Assembly (NCBI GenBank): GCA_035602605.1
Contig: DATNLZ010000097.1
Location: forward strand, 1-64,000
Direction: 5' to 3'
From: DASQHY01 sp035602605
GTDB taxonomy: Bacteria > Acidobacteriota > Terriglobia > Acidiferrales > UBA7541
DNA length: 64,000 nt
The position numbers and the translations under genes are program-made. This document shows, in pieces, positions 44,926 to 52,770 of the stretch; the stretch's first letter is position 1; each line of letters begins with the position of its first letter. Under the pieces are notes generated by a model that made no database searches, was not told where the DNA came from, and saw only the letters and a list, made by a program, of their open reading frames with translations.

Positions 44926-47057
44926 AGTCCAACCCTGGGGCTGAGCTATTATTTGAAATCGGTTGCGAAGAAATCCCCGCGGGGATGATCGCGAAGGCGT
45001 GCGGTGAACTTAAAGCATCACTTGAGAAATATCTCGCAACTGAGAATCTTCTTCGCGAAGGGAACGTCGAAACATTTGCGGCCCCCCGAAGGTTGGTTGC
45101 CGTAGCGACGGGCCTGCTTTTGCGGCAAGCGGACGCGACTCGCGAGGTAACTGGCCCACCCAAATCAGTGGCCTACGATAATGTCGGCAAGCCGACGCGA
45201 GCAGCGGAAAGTTTCGCGTCGAAGCAGGGAGTCTCCCTGAATGACCTCTACACGATCTCCGGCCCCCGCGGAGAATACCTGGCGTTCAAGCAAGTCACTC
45301 CCGGTCGCACCGCGCACGCAATCCTCGCCGAAGTTCTGCCGCGGGTCATTCAAGAGATTACCTGGCCGCGCTCCATGCACTGGACCGGTTCGAGTGGACC
45401 TCGCTTCATCCGTCCCATACGGTGGATCGTCGCGCTACTCGCCGGCAAGCCGGTCCGTTTCCAATTCGCGGGACTGACCGCAGCAAATGTAACTTCCGGG
45501 CATCGCTTCTTGGGTTCGGACAAGATCCGGGTCACTGGTTGGCGCGACTATGAAAAGCGTCTACGTGCCAATTTTGTTATCGTTCGTCCCGACGAGCGTC
45601 GCAAGAAAGTCCAGCGCGAACTGACAACTCTTGTGAGTCGCCGGGGGCTTCGCGTGCACGACGACCCGGCGCTGCTCGAGCTTGTGACCTACTTGAATGA
45701 GTATCCCACTGCAATTCTTGGCAACTTCGACGATGAGTACCTAGATTTGCCGGATGAGATCTTGATCACCGTAATGCGTGGTCACCAAAAGTATTTTGCG
45801 GTCGAGAAGAAAAATGGTGAGCTCGCCCCGCACTTTCTTGCGGTTATTAATCTGGATCGTGATCGAAAGTCGTTGGTCGTAGCCGGGCACGAGCGCGTCT
45901 TGAAAGCGCGATTTGCCGACGCGCGATTTTTTTGGCAGGCCGATCAAAAATGTCGGCTCGCCGACCGTCTTCCGAAACTGGCGCACGTCACCTACGAGTC
46001 GCACCTCGGCAGCTACAAAGAAAAAGTGGAGCGCATGCGTGCCACCGCTCGATTCTTTGCTGATCACTGGTTCAACAGCGGCCTGCATCAGGCTCACGTT
46101 TCTGATGCCGACCGCGCCGCTGAGCTTTCCAAGGGCGATCTCGTCACGGAAATGGTTCGCGAGTTTACCGAGTTACAGGGAATCGTCGGTGGTCTTTACG
46201 CTCGGGCTCAGGGAGAATCCGAGGATGTTGCGTGGGCCGTTTATGATCACTATCGGCCGGTGGGCCTGGACGATCCTATTCCACGTAATCTGACAGGCTG
46301 CGCCGTGGCCCTCGCCGATAAACTCGATGCCATCTGCGGATGTTTTGCCGCAGGCTTGATCCCCACAGGTTCAAGTGATCCTTTCGCTTTGCGTCGGGCC
46401 GCTCTCGGCATCGTCAAAATTATTCTTGAGAGAAAGCTGCCGGTTTCACTTTCCTCGGCGGTGGACACGGCTGGCCGCAACTTACTTGCTTATCCTCCGA
46501 AGATTACGCTGATGCCCGACATCGAAGCGAAGATCCTCGAATTTATTCTGGAGCGCGCGCGTTATCTTCTTCGCGAGCGTTCAGGCTTCGCGTACGATGA
46601 GGTGAACGCGGTCTTCAAGGCTGGTGCCGATGACCTAGTTGATGCGGTCCGCCGCCTCGAGGCGCTTAAAGCGATCCGGCGCACGAAAAACTTTGAGCCG
46701 CTGGCGATTTCCTTCAAGCGCATCCGCAAGATCATCGAAAAGGCTAACGGAACCGGCTCACAGCGGCCCAAAGTAAATCCGGAACTATTTGAGGAAGGGG
46801 CCGAGAGGGAACTTTATAAGTCCGCGCGAGACGCCGCCTCTAAGATTGACGTCGAGAAGCGTGCCGGCCGGTATCGTGAGGCTCTAGAAGCTATCGCGTC
46901 ACTGCGCAAGTCCGTCGACCGTTTTTTCGATGAAGTCATGGTGATGGCGGAAAATCCAGCGGTGCGCAGCAACCGTTTAAGCCTCCTCGGGGAATTGCTG
47001 CGCGAATTTTCTACGATTGCGGATTTTTCCGAGCTGGCGCCGGAAGAGAAGCGATGA
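44922..47057 (+). CDS. glyS: Glycyl-tRNA synthetase beta subunit
   Basis: The tRNA-binding subunit of glycyl-tRNA synthetase, 711 aa. It begins LLFEIGCEEIPAGMIAKACG and shows FAAPRRLVAVATGL, PRSMHWTGSSGPRFIRPIRW, SGHRFLGSD, LPDEILITVMRGHQKYFAVE, RFADARFFWQADQKC and YESHLGSYKEKVERM. The C-terminal DALR-like anticodon domain ends with SVDRFFDEVMVMAENPAVRS. The start is TTG 44922, overlapping glyQ by four bases. Two of the five GTCGGC-NN-GCCGAC palindromes lie inside this gene. Confidence 0.97.
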   Translation: MKSNPGAELLFEIGCEEIPAGMIAKACGELKASLEKYLATENLLREGNVETFAAPRRLVAVATGLLLRQADATREVTGPPKSVAYDNVGKPTRAAESFASKQGVSLNDLYTISGPRGEYLAFKQVTPGRTAHAILAEVLPRVIQEITWPRSMHWTGSSGPRFIRPIRWIVALLAGKPVRFQFAGLTAANVTSGHRFLGSDKIRVTGWRDYEKRLRANFVIVRPDERRKKVQRELTTLVSRRGLRVHDDPALLELVTYLNEYPTAILGNFDDEYLDLPDEILITVMRGHQKYFAVEKKNGELAPHFLAVINLDRDRKSLVVAGHERVLKARFADARFFWQADQKCRLADRLPKLAHVTYESHLGSYKEKVERMRATARFFADHWFNSGLHQAHVSDADRAAELSKGDLVTEMVREFTELQGIVGGLYARAQGESEDVAWAVYDHYRPVGLDDPIPRNLTGCAVALADKLDAICGCFAAGLIPTGSSDPFALRRAALGIVKIILERKLPVSLSSAVDTAGRNLLAYPPKITLMPDIEAKILEFILERARYLLRERSGFAYDEVNAVFKAGADDLVDAVRRLEALKAIRRTKNFEPLAISFKRIRKIIEKANGTGSQRPKVNPELFEEGAERELYKSARDAASKIDVEKRAGRYREALEAIASLRKSVDRFFDEVMVMAENPAVRSNRLSLLGELLREFSTIADFSELAPEEKR
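45183..45196. repeat. Palindrome GTCGGC-AA-GCCGAC inside glyS
   Basis: Second copy of the 14-base palindrome. It lies in the coding sequence of glyS, read as part of Asn-Val-Gly-Lys-Pro-Thr. Confidence 0.7.
45952..45965. repeat. Palindrome GTCGGC-TC-GCCGAC inside glyS
   Basis: Third copy of the palindrome, also within glyS but in a different reading phase (Cys-Arg-Leu-Ala-Asp), so a shared protein motif does not explain it. Confidence 0.7.
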
Positions 47058-47144
47058 AGTTGAGCTGAAGTGTTGCTTTAACTTGAGAGATGCGCGAAGA
47101 GCGCGGAAACTTTCGCAATAGAGATTTAAAAATTCTGCGGCGCG

Positions 47145-47158
47145 GTCGGCACGCCGAC
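47145..47158. repeat. Palindrome GTCGGC-AC-GCCGAC between glyS and ppdK
   Basis: Fourth copy, in the 191-base gap between glyS and ppdK, about 90 bases before the ppdK start. No T-tract follows directly, so it is not an obvious terminator. Confidence 0.7.
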
Positions 47159-47248
47159 AATTCCTAAGTCTCGATTCAGAATTTCCGGTAACGGTTGCTT
47201 TTAAAATAGACGTCATGGATGTTTCCAAATTCCTCTGGAGGTATGTGC

Positions 47249-49975
47249 GTGGCCAAATTTGTTTATTTCTTCGGCGCAGGGAAGGCCGAGGGCAGTGGCG
47301 AGATGAAGGAACTTCTCGGGGGCAAAGGCGCAGGTCTCGCCGAAATGACCAGGATTGGTCTACCGGTTCCTGCAGGATTTACGATCACAACTGAAGCCTG
47401 CGACTATTTCTTCAAGCACAATCGTCGCTATCCATCGGAGCTCGCGCGGCAAGTCGCCGCAAACTTAAAAAAACTGGAACGAGTCACCGGCAAGAGACTC
47501 GGCGATGCCAGCGATCCGCTTCTCGTCAGCGTGCGTTCGGGCTCTGCTCGTTCTATGCCAGGGATGATGGAAACCATCCTCAATCTCGGTTTGAATGGAA
47601 AATCTGTCGAGGCTCTTGCCCGTAACACAAAGAATGAGCGGTTTGCCTATGACGCGTATCGCCGCTTCGTCCAGATGTATGCCTCTGTAGCCATGGGCTT
47701 GCCTAAAGAAGAACTTGAAGAAAAACTGCGCGCTCTGAAATCTCGCTTGCGAGTCAAACAAGACACCGAGGTCTCCGCCGAAGGGTGGCGGGAGCTCGTG
47801 AGCGAGTACAAGGCGCACTTCCACAAAACTACCGGCAAAGACTTTCCTGAGGATCCCAACGAGCAGCTTTGGGGAGCTATCGGCGCCGTCTTCAATTCCT
47901 GGATGGCGGAGAAGGCGGTCACCTATCGGCGGGTTGAAAAAATCACCGGGCTTCTGGGCACGGCTGTCAACGTTGTACAAATGGTCTTCGGTAATACCGG
48001 CGACAATTCAGGCACGGGGGTTTGTTTCACCCGCGACCCTTCGTCCGGAGAAAAAGAATTTTATGGCGACTTCCTCTTGAATGCCCAGGGGGAAGACGTC
48101 GTGGCCGGCATCCGCACGCCCATGCCGTTGAAACAGATGGCCAAGCTCATGCCTCGTGTTTACAAGCAGCTCGAGCGCGTGCGCGGAATTCTCGAGCGCC
48201 ATTATCGCGACATGCAAGATATGGAGTTTACCGTCGAGGAAGGCCAGCTGTACATGCTGCAGACTCGCGTCGGCAAGCGCGCTCCCACCGCAACCTTCAA
48301 GATCGCTGTGGACATGGCCAACGAGAACCTCATTACCAAGAACGAAGCCATCCTGCGCATTAAGTCCGAAGATATCGAGCGTCTATTTTATCCCGTGATT
48401 GATGACAGTTTCCCACGTGCCGAGCTCGATAAACGCAAGCTCGCACAGGGCATCAACGCCGTTCCCGGCGCAGCATCGGGAGTCGCCGTTTTCACAGCTG
48501 CTGAAGCCGAAGAATGGGCTTCTCGCGGTGAAAAAGTAATTCTGGTGCGCCGCGAAACCAGTCCCGAAGATGTGGGGGGCATGTTCGTCGCCCAGGGAAT
48601 TCTAACAGCCACCGGAGGAAAAACCAGTCACGCTGCCGTGGTTGCGCGCGGTTGGGGAAAATGCTGCATTGTCGGCTGCGAAAAACTCGACATCGACTAC
48701 GATCGCAAGCACATGGCTGTGAACGGCCGTGTAATTCACCAAGGAGAGTGGATCACGATTGAGGGCGGCGACGGCTTGGTCTTCGAGGGCCAGATTCCAT
48801 TGGTTGACCCGACGTTGCCCCCTGCCTATTTCACATTGATGAAGTGGGCCGACCAGGTTCGGCGCCTTCGGGTGCGTACCAACGCCGACACGCCGCAAGA
48901 CTCGCGCAGGGCCCGCGAAATGGGTGCCGAGGGAATTGGCCTGTGCCGAACCGAACATATGTTTTTCAAGGATTTCGAACAACCGGAGCGCAGCCACGAA
49001 CGGCAGCTTGCGATCCAGGAAATGATCATTGCGGATAACCCGGGGGCACGCGCCAAAGCACTTGCAAAGTTGCTACCGTTTCAGCGGCGTGATTTCATCG
49101 GAATTTTCAAAGCTATGGACGGCTGCCCAGTCACGATCCGTCTGGTCGACCCTCCGCTTCACGAATTTGTCCCTCACGACACCGTCAAGCAGGAAGAACT
49201 TGCAAAAGAAATTGGCGTCGATGTGGAAACAGTAGCGCGTCGCGTCGAACAATTGAAAGAAGCCAATCCCATGCTGGGTCATCGCGGCTGCCGACTTTCA
49301 ATAACCTATCCTGAAATTCTTGAAATGCAGGTGCGCGCGATTATCGAGGCCGCCGTTGAATGTCAGAAAACAAAAGTTAAAGTATTGCCTGAGATTATGC
49401 ACCCGCTCACTTTGGACCGCCGCGAACTTCATATCCTCGAGCAAGCCACCAGGCGTGTCGCCGACGAAATTATCAAAAAGAGCGGCATGAAGCTCGACTA
49501 CCTGGTTGGCACGATGATCGAGCTTCCGCGGGCCGCGCTTCTCGCCGACCAGATCGCGGAAGTCGCAGAGTTTTTTTCCTTTGGCACAAACGACCTCACC
49601 CAGACCGTTATGGGACTTTCACGCGACGATGCCGGACGTTTTCTTTCCGACTATGTGGACGAAAACAAAGCCGGCATTTTCTCGGCGGACCCCTTTCAAA
49701 CTCTCGACGTTGAGGGTGTCGGCATGCTGATGAAATGGGCTATTGAAAAAGGCCGCAGCACGCGCCCTAAATTGAAAATAGGAATCTGCGGTGAACATGG
49801 CGGCGACTCCGAGAGCGTAAAGTTCTGCCATCGAGCCGGTATGGACTACGTCAGCGCTTCGCCTTATCGTGTGCCCATTGCGCGCCTCGCTGCAGCGCAG
49901 GCCGTCCTGGAGGAAGGCCCCAGTAAAAAAGAACCGAAAAACAAACACCGCCGCCGGGCGAACCAGAGCAGTTAA
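47249..49975 (+). CDS. ppdK: Pyruvate phosphate dikinase
   Basis: Interconverts pyruvate, ATP and phosphate with PEP, AMP and diphosphate; a gluconeogenic or PPi-linked glycolytic enzyme. From GTG 47249 it has 908 aa. The ATP-grasp domain starts KFVYFFGAGKAEG and has ELLGGKGAGLAEMTRIGLPV and VSVRSGSARSMPGMMETILN. The phosphohistidine domain has TATGGKTSHAAVVARGWGKC (His about 458). The PEP-binding barrel has GIGLCRTEHMFF, GTNDLTQTVMGLSRDDAG and KIGICGEHGGD. I chose GTG 47249 because GGAGG (47237-47241) is seven bases before it; the ATG at 47243 is only one base from GGAGG. Confidence 0.97.
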   Translation: MAKFVYFFGAGKAEGSGEMKELLGGKGAGLAEMTRIGLPVPAGFTITTEACDYFFKHNRRYPSELARQVAANLKKLERVTGKRLGDASDPLLVSVRSGSARSMPGMMETILNLGLNGKSVEALARNTKNERFAYDAYRRFVQMYASVAMGLPKEELEEKLRALKSRLRVKQDTEVSAEGWRELVSEYKAHFHKTTGKDFPEDPNEQLWGAIGAVFNSWMAEKAVTYRRVEKITGLLGTAVNVVQMVFGNTGDNSGTGVCFTRDPSSGEKEFYGDFLLNAQGEDVVAGIRTPMPLKQMAKLMPRVYKQLERVRGILERHYRDMQDMEFTVEEGQLYMLQTRVGKRAPTATFKIAVDMANENLITKNEAILRIKSEDIERLFYPVIDDSFPRAELDKRKLAQGINAVPGAASGVAVFTAAEAEEWASRGEKVILVRRETSPEDVGGMFVAQGILTATGGKTSHAAVVARGWGKCCIVGCEKLDIDYDRKHMAVNGRVIHQGEWITIEGGDGLVFEGQIPLVDPTLPPAYFTLMKWADQVRRLRVRTNADTPQDSRRAREMGAEGIGLCRTEHMFFKDFEQPERSHERQLAIQEMIIADNPGARAKALAKLLPFQRRDFIGIFKAMDGCPVTIRLVDPPLHEFVPHDTVKQEELAKEIGVDVETVARRVEQLKEANPMLGHRGCRLSITYPEILEMQVRAIIEAAVECQKTKVKVLPEIMHPLTLDRRELHILEQATRRVADEIIKKSGMKLDYLVGTMIELPRAALLADQIAEVAEFFSFGTNDLTQTVMGLSRDDAGRFLSDYVDENKAGIFSADPFQTLDVEGVGMLMKWAIEKGRSTRPKLKIGICGEHGGDSESVKFCHRAGMDYVSASPYRVPIARLAAAQAVLEEGPSKKEPKNKHRRRANQSS

Positions 49976-50062
49976 GAATCGGCGACTGGGCTCTCAGTAA
50001 TGCTTGAAGGTTTTAGGCCCCCAGCTTAAGCTTCATTCATTCGCAACGGTCATTCGGGACTG

Positions 50063-52552
50063 ATGAATCGGACTCTACAATTTCCTTGGCCGAGGATTGC
50101 CATTCTCTCCGCGGCAGCATGCTTTGTGGTGTTCCTCGGTCCGTACGTTCCACACTCTATCGCCTCTTCCGACCCGCAAGCAGAGTTACGGGGCATCGTC
50201 CTAGATGAGAATGGCGTTCCGGTTGCCGGCGTCGAAGTTGTCATCCACGATACCAGTTCTCAACCCCATACCACGCACACAGATGAAGCCGGCCGATTCG
50301 CATTTTTCAGATTGACTCCGGGTGAAGTTCAGCTGACTCTAACCAAAGCAGGTTTCTTCGCGCTCTCCGCTTACACCGTAACGCTTCACGAAGGCTCGTC
50401 CGAAGTTTCGCTTACGCTCAACCACGAAACAGAAGTTCATGAAAAGGTTGAAGTCACTTCGTCCGCTGCTCGCGTGGATCCTCAAGACACCTCGCATCAA
50501 GCCACGCTGGTTGCCCGGGAAATCCGCGACATCCCCGTCCCCAGCTCCCACGTTCTTCAGAATAGCCTGGTCACGTTGCCGGGCTTGATTCGCGATCCCG
50601 TTGGCGAATTGCACGTTGCAGGTTCGCGCGTGGCAGACACGGTCTACTTTCTCGATGGTTTTGAAATAGGCGACCCAGCGACCGGCGCACTCAATGCGCG
50701 CTTTGACGTTGACAGCATTCGCGCTGTCGAAGTTCTGACCGGTCGTTTCAGCGCTGCATACGCCCATGCTGCGGCTGGTGTAGTGAACATCGATACCGCC
50801 GCAGGAGACGACCGCTGGCGCTTTGGCACCACCAATTTTATTCCCGGCCTGCACCTTCAAAACGGCGTACATCTCGGCAATTGGTATCCACGGTTCAATT
50901 TTTCCGGTCCCTTGCAAAAGGGGCGACTGTGGTTCAGCGAGACCCTCAGCGTTCAGCATACGTTTCACATTGTTCGCGAACAGCCGCGCGGCGCGAATTC
51001 CACAACGATATGGGGCGGCGACAGCCTTTCTCGCTTGCAATTCAATATCACTCCACGGCAAATTTTGCAGGGAAGTTTTCTCTTCAACCGTGAGGATGGC
51101 TCACACCTCGGCCTGAATGCTTTCAATCCAATTTCGACCACCACCGACTTGGCAGCCAAGCGTTTATTCGGCTCGGTGAAGGATCAGATTTATTGGGGCG
51201 GCGCGCTTCTCGAATTAGGCTTTGCGGCAGATCAGAGCACTCGCGAAGTTGTCCCTCGTGGCAACGACGTCTATGTGCAGACGCCATCTGGCACGTCGGG
51301 AAATTTTTTCCAGAGCAGCGACCGCAGTGTGCGACGTCTGCAGGGGCTCGGCACAGTGGCGATTCCGTCGAGGCATTGGCTGGGCACCCACGATTTCGTC
51401 GCCGGCGTGAATTTCGCGACCCTCATACTCGATCAATTTTCAACTCGCGGCGAGATTGAAGTTCGCCGCAAGGATGGCACGCGCCTGCGACGCACGATTT
51501 TCGCGGGCCCCTCTGATTTCGAGCTCTCGAATAAGCAAGCAGGCGCTTATGTGCAGGACACCTGGCGAATCACGAAACCATTGATTCTTCAGGTGGGGGT
51601 GCGCACGGACTGGGACGAAATCGTTCACGCAGCCATGATTGAGCCGCGCATTGCTCTGAACGTGCTCCCGTTTCCCTCGGAAAGTGCCAAACTCTCGCTT
51701 GCCTTGGGGATTTACAACCAACCCTTGAATCTCTCGCTTTTAGGGCAGGCGATGGATCAGCAGCAGATCGACACATTTTATTTTCCTGGCTTGGATGGAC
51801 AAACCATCATCCGAGGTCCGTTCACGAGCCGCTTCGTTGTACCGCCATCGGGACTCGAGCAGCCTCGCGTGTACACCGCCAGCGCCGAGTGGCGACAGAA
51901 AATCGGTGGCCACACGGTAGCCGGGCTTCATACCATGGTGCGCGATGGCCGGGGCGGCTTTGCGTATGAAGATGAGGGACTGCCCGGCCGCCCTGGTGCA
52001 GTTTTCGTTTTGCACAATCATCGCCGTGACCGCTACCGCTCGGCAGAAATCTATCTCCGCCACTCCTTCAGCGAAAACGGGGAACTCTTTGGCAGTTACA
52101 CACGTTCAACGGCGCGCACAAATGAAGCCCTTGATCCGGTTCTTGGCGGTTTGCTTTTTTCGCCGCAGAGATCCGGCCCGCTCTCTTGGGACGCACCCGA
52201 TCGTTTGGTGATCTGGGGTTGGACTCCGCTGCCGGTCTGGAAGTTTCTTTTGAGTTACTTCTTCGAGTATCGCACCGGCTTCCCGTTCAACGTCATCAAT
52301 CAGCAATTGCAGATCATCGGTTCCCCTGGCCGGCGCCGGTTTCCAGACTACGTGAATCTTAATCTCGGACTAGAGAAAACATTCCGTTTTCACGGCTACG
52401 TGTTTGCTGCCAGAGTCGCCGCCGTCAACATCCTGGGACGCCAGAACCCCGACTCCGTGGTCAACAATATTACCGCCCCGAACTTTCTTACTTATGGAGG
52501 CGGCCAGCGTCGCGCCTTCACTCTCCGCTTGAGATTTGTGGGACGAAAATAG
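50063..52552 (+). CDS. TonB-dependent receptor with carboxypeptidase-regulatory-like domain
   Basis: An outer-membrane protein of 829 aa. A signal peptide spans about 1-35. Residues 38-125 form a CarboxypepD_reg/CNA-B-like beta-sandwich (AELRGIVLDENGVPVAGVEV, TDEAGRFAFFRLTPGEVQLT). The plug domain follows (about 150-260: REIRDIPVPSSHVLQNSLVT, DTVYFLDGFEIGDP, IRAVEVLTGRFSAAYAHAAA), then a beta-barrel to the end (RRAFTLRLRFVGRK). This architecture is expanded in Acidobacteriota and Bacteroidota for uptake of polymers or chelates; the ligand is unknown. No SusD-like partner, TonB or polysaccharide cluster is adjacent. Confidence 0.88.
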   Translation: MNRTLQFPWPRIAILSAAACFVVFLGPYVPHSIASSDPQAELRGIVLDENGVPVAGVEVVIHDTSSQPHTTHTDEAGRFAFFRLTPGEVQLTLTKAGFFALSAYTVTLHEGSSEVSLTLNHETEVHEKVEVTSSAARVDPQDTSHQATLVAREIRDIPVPSSHVLQNSLVTLPGLIRDPVGELHVAGSRVADTVYFLDGFEIGDPATGALNARFDVDSIRAVEVLTGRFSAAYAHAAAGVVNIDTAAGDDRWRFGTTNFIPGLHLQNGVHLGNWYPRFNFSGPLQKGRLWFSETLSVQHTFHIVREQPRGANSTTIWGGDSLSRLQFNITPRQILQGSFLFNREDGSHLGLNAFNPISTTTDLAAKRLFGSVKDQIYWGGALLELGFAADQSTREVVPRGNDVYVQTPSGTSGNFFQSSDRSVRRLQGLGTVAIPSRHWLGTHDFVAGVNFATLILDQFSTRGEIEVRRKDGTRLRRTIFAGPSDFELSNKQAGAYVQDTWRITKPLILQVGVRTDWDEIVHAAMIEPRIALNVLPFPSESAKLSLALGIYNQPLNLSLLGQAMDQQQIDTFYFPGLDGQTIIRGPFTSRFVVPPSGLEQPRVYTASAEWRQKIGGHTVAGLHTMVRDGRGGFAYEDEGLPGRPGAVFVLHNHRRDRYRSAEIYLRHSFSENGELFGSYTRSTARTNEALDPVLGGLLFSPQRSGPLSWDAPDRLVIWGWTPLPVWKFLLSYFFEYRTGFPFNVINQQLQIIGSPGRRRFPDYVNLNLGLEKTFRFHGYVFAARVAAVNILGRQNPDSVVNNITAPNFLTYGGGQRRAFTLRLRFVGRK

Positions 52553-52589
52553 ATCCGTCGGGTACACAATACAAAGTATCCATTGAGTT

Positions 52590-52603
52590 GTCGGCAAGCC
52601 GAC
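52590..52603. repeat. Palindrome GTCGGC-AA-GCCGAC after the TonB receptor gene
   Basis: Fifth copy, 38 bases after the receptor stop in the 218-base convergent gap (52553-52770). An AT-rich run with repeated TTTAAA-like words (about 52637-52667) follows. Nothing else is recognisable in the gap. Confidence 0.7.
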
Positions 52604-52770
52604 GAGGTCGCTTCCCTAGTCACTTGAAGCCCGTGCTTTAAACTTTAAAACTATTACTTTAAGGTTTGCACTGGGTCATAAGTCTCACCGGCACTAACGC
52701 TTGTGCGCCACCACCCTGTGGACCCAAGTAGCCCGCGCACCCGCGTGGCACATCCGATCACAAATACCGA

